Shown: positions 6,877 through 8,017 of the stretch, piece after piece
Numbering within the stretch: position 1 is the stretch's first letter
Layout of the letters: the number at the start of each line of letters is the position of its first letter
Assembly (NCBI GenBank): GCA_014859225.1
Contig: JACUUP010000068.1
Location: 1 to 8,017, forward strand
Reading direction: 5' to 3'
DNA length: 8,017 nt
Origin: Candidatus Aerophobota bacterium
GTDB lineage: Bacteria > Aerophobota > Aerophobia > Aerophobales > B3-G15
Program-made: the position numbers and the translations under genes
The notes under the pieces: generated by a model
The model's database searches: none
What the model was told of the DNA's origin: nothing
Seen by the model: the letters and a program-made list of their open reading frames with translations, nothing else

Positions 6877-7917
6877 ATGATTCGCTTTTTTTTAATCTTT
6901 ATTTGTCTTTTTTCAACCACTCTATTACCTGTAGCAAACTCATCTTTATCTGCCATAGAAGTTATAGATGAGATAATAGTGGCTATAAATGGCAGTATAA
7001 TCACCAGGTCTCAGTTAGAGGAAAATATTCGTATTGTCCAGACATTTGAAACAAAGAAGGAGGGTGTAAGCTTCCAGGAATTTGAAAAAATAGTTTTCTA
7101 CGACATGATAGATGATTATCTTGTAAAGAGGGAGGCGGAAAAACAGGGTTTGAGTGTTTCAACCAGGGAAATCCAGGGAGCCTTGGATAACCTGCAAAAA
7201 AGCACAGCCGGTAATGATTTTATGGAAATTTTAAGGAAAGGAAACATATCCTTTCAAGGGTTACAAGAAAAAATAACAAGGCATCTGTTAAGAGAAAAGC
7301 TAATAAACTGGAAAGTTAGGGAACTGCGGGAAAAGATTAAGATAGAAGATGCGCAGGTGAAAACTTTTTTCGCCTCTTTAAAGGGGTACATTGAAGGAAC
7401 GAGGGAATTAGATAAGGATATGGTAGGATTCTTGAGTCTTTATCACCGGCAAATTGCGGATGAGGAAAAGGTTCTAATAGCTCAGATTATTGTGGATAAT
7501 AAAGCGCAAGCAGAAGAAATACTTGAAAAATTACAAGATAATGAAAGTTTCTCTGATTTAGCTACGCAATATTCCCTCGGACCTCACGCAAAACAGGGGG
7601 GAGAAATTGGATGGTTTAGCCTTCTTGAGATAGAAAGCTCTCTAAGAGCTATTATCGCTAAATTAAGAGAGGGAGAGCTCACAGAGCCTATAAAAATAAA
7701 TGAGAAATTTTATCAAATTCTTCAAATTAAAAATAGAAGTGAGTTATCTTTTGATAGTTGGAAACAGAAAATAAAAGATTATCTTTTCCATAGAGAAATG
7801 TTAAAACTTCTGGACAGCTGGCTAATAAACTTGAGGAAGGGAAGTTTTATACAAATTATGGATGAGGATTTAAGAAGACAATGGACAGATTATTTATTCA
7901 GGGAAATGTTCCTTTAA
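6877..7917 (+). CDS. SurA-like periplasmic chaperone / parvulin-type (PpiC) peptidyl-prolyl isomerase
   Basis: Probable periplasmic folding factor for outer-membrane proteins, 346 residues. Residues 1-26 are a signal peptide: R3, a hydrophobic core FFLIFICLF, and likely cleavage after SLSA. The mature N-terminus [21 protein letters not shown] (about 30-50) is the classic SurA_N opening. The SurA_N helical domain runs to about 155. A parvulin domain covers about 198-288, with [16 protein letters not shown] (232-247) and [10 protein letters not shown] (263-272), the latter matching the family's LkpGeiSePv. Two hallmark histidines are not seen: the first strand reads AQIIV (Q203) where parvulins have xHILV, and the last reads YQILQI (Q280) where they have YHIIxL. 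Isomerase activity may therefore be weak or absent. A helical tail (about 292-346) follows. There is one parvulin domain where E. coli SurA has two. The start at ATG 6877 begins directly at the signal peptide; an in-frame TTG at 6790 would add 29 residues inside mfd. It lies 38 nt after mfd, and its last 37 nt overlap murA. Confidence 0.87.
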   Translation: MIRFFLIFICLFSTTLLPVANSSLSAIEVIDEIIVAINGSIITRSQLEENIRIVQTFETKKEGVSFQEFEKIVFYDMIDDYLVKREAEKQGLSVSTREIQGALDNLQKSTAGNDFMEILRKGNISFQGLQEKITRHLLREKLINWKVRELREKIKIEDAQVKTFFASLKGYIEGTRELDKDMVGFLSLYHRQIADEEKVLIAQIIVDNKAQAEEILEKLQDNESFSDLATQYSLGPHAKQGGEIGWFSLLEIESSLRAIIAKLREGELTEPIKINEKFYQILQIKNRSELSFDSWKQKIKDYLFHREMLKLLDSWLINLRKGSFIQIMDEDLRRQWTDYLFREMFL

Positions 7918-8017
7918 AGGGAAAGGTAAAAATTTACGGGGCAAAAAATGCTGCCCTGCCTATTATGGCAGCATGCCTTCTGATGGAAGATGAATGTCAT
8001 CTAAGGAATATCCCCCG
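7881..8017 (+). CDS. murA: UDP-N-acetylglucosamine 1-carboxyvinyltransferase MurA (partial, N-terminal 45 codons)
   Basis: MurA transfers enolpyruvate from PEP to UDP-GlcNAc in the cytoplasm, the first committed step of peptidoglycan synthesis. Only the first 45 codons are in the window, but they match the family closely: [16 protein letters not shown] then [13 protein letters not shown], with the substrate-binding K22 and N23 at the same numbers as in E. coli MurA. The catalytic cysteine loop lies beyond the right edge. The start at 7881 fits the normal MurA N-terminus, so the 37-nt overlap with the preceding gene looks genuine. AAGAAG (7872-7877) or GAGGA (7864-7868) could serve as ribosome site, both within the surA-like gene, and translational coupling is likely. 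A MurA paralogue (MurZ) cannot be told apart on this fragment. Confidence 0.93.
   Translation, partial: MDRLFIQGNVPLKGKVKIYGAKNAALPIMAACLLMEDECHLRNIP

Noticed and set aside
2791-7004. Minus-strand open frames under prfA, mfd and the surA-like gene (for example 2791-3126, 3412-3873, 4144-4452, 6642-7004)
   Set aside because: Each is fully antisense to, or within, a conserved gene and encodes a protein without a domain or ribosome site of note.

Overview
The window is AT-rich and densely coding. It probably comes from a diderm (outer-membrane-bearing) bacterium of a low-GC, possibly anaerobic and uncultured lineage. The signs are a SurA-like periplasmic folding factor beside murA (diderm with peptidoglycan), a MobB homologue (molybdenum cofactor use, common in anaerobic respirers), bacterial Shine-Dalgarno sites and sigma-70-like promoters. 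I cannot name a phylum from this sequence alone.

Layout from left to right. A mobB homologue on the minus strand runs off the left edge (1-662). It is read divergently from a HAD-superfamily phosphatase/phosphomutase (882-1538, plus), and each has a good sigma-70-like promoter in the 219-bp gap. The HAD promoter carries a perfect dyad between its -35 and -10 boxes. The HAD gene converges, with a 44-bp gap, on a minus-strand gene (1583-2320) for a membrane-anchored coiled-coil protein of unknown function whose C-terminal half reads like a C2 beta-sandwich. A second divergent intergenic region (2321-2565) holds a promoter for that gene and one for the cluster to its right.

The right two thirds is a tightly packed plus-strand cluster: prfA (release factor 1), mfd (transcription-repair coupling factor), a SurA/PpiC-like periplasmic protein, and the first 45 codons of murA (UDP-GlcNAc enolpyruvyl transferase). 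prfA/mfd overlap by 14 nt, mfd and the surA-like gene are 38 nt apart, and surA-like/murA overlap by 37 nt. No terminator is visible, so co-transcription from the promoter in front of prfA is likely. The cluster joins translation termination, repair of stalled transcription, envelope protein folding and peptidoglycan precursor synthesis. prmC, the RF1 methyltransferase gene often found right after prfA, is absent.

Most of the content is housekeeping; no mobile element, CRISPR array, RNA gene or obvious defence system was seen. The points most worth a second look are the C2-like membrane protein, the parvulin domain in which both conserved histidines appear to be glutamine, and the operator-like dyad in the HAD promoter.
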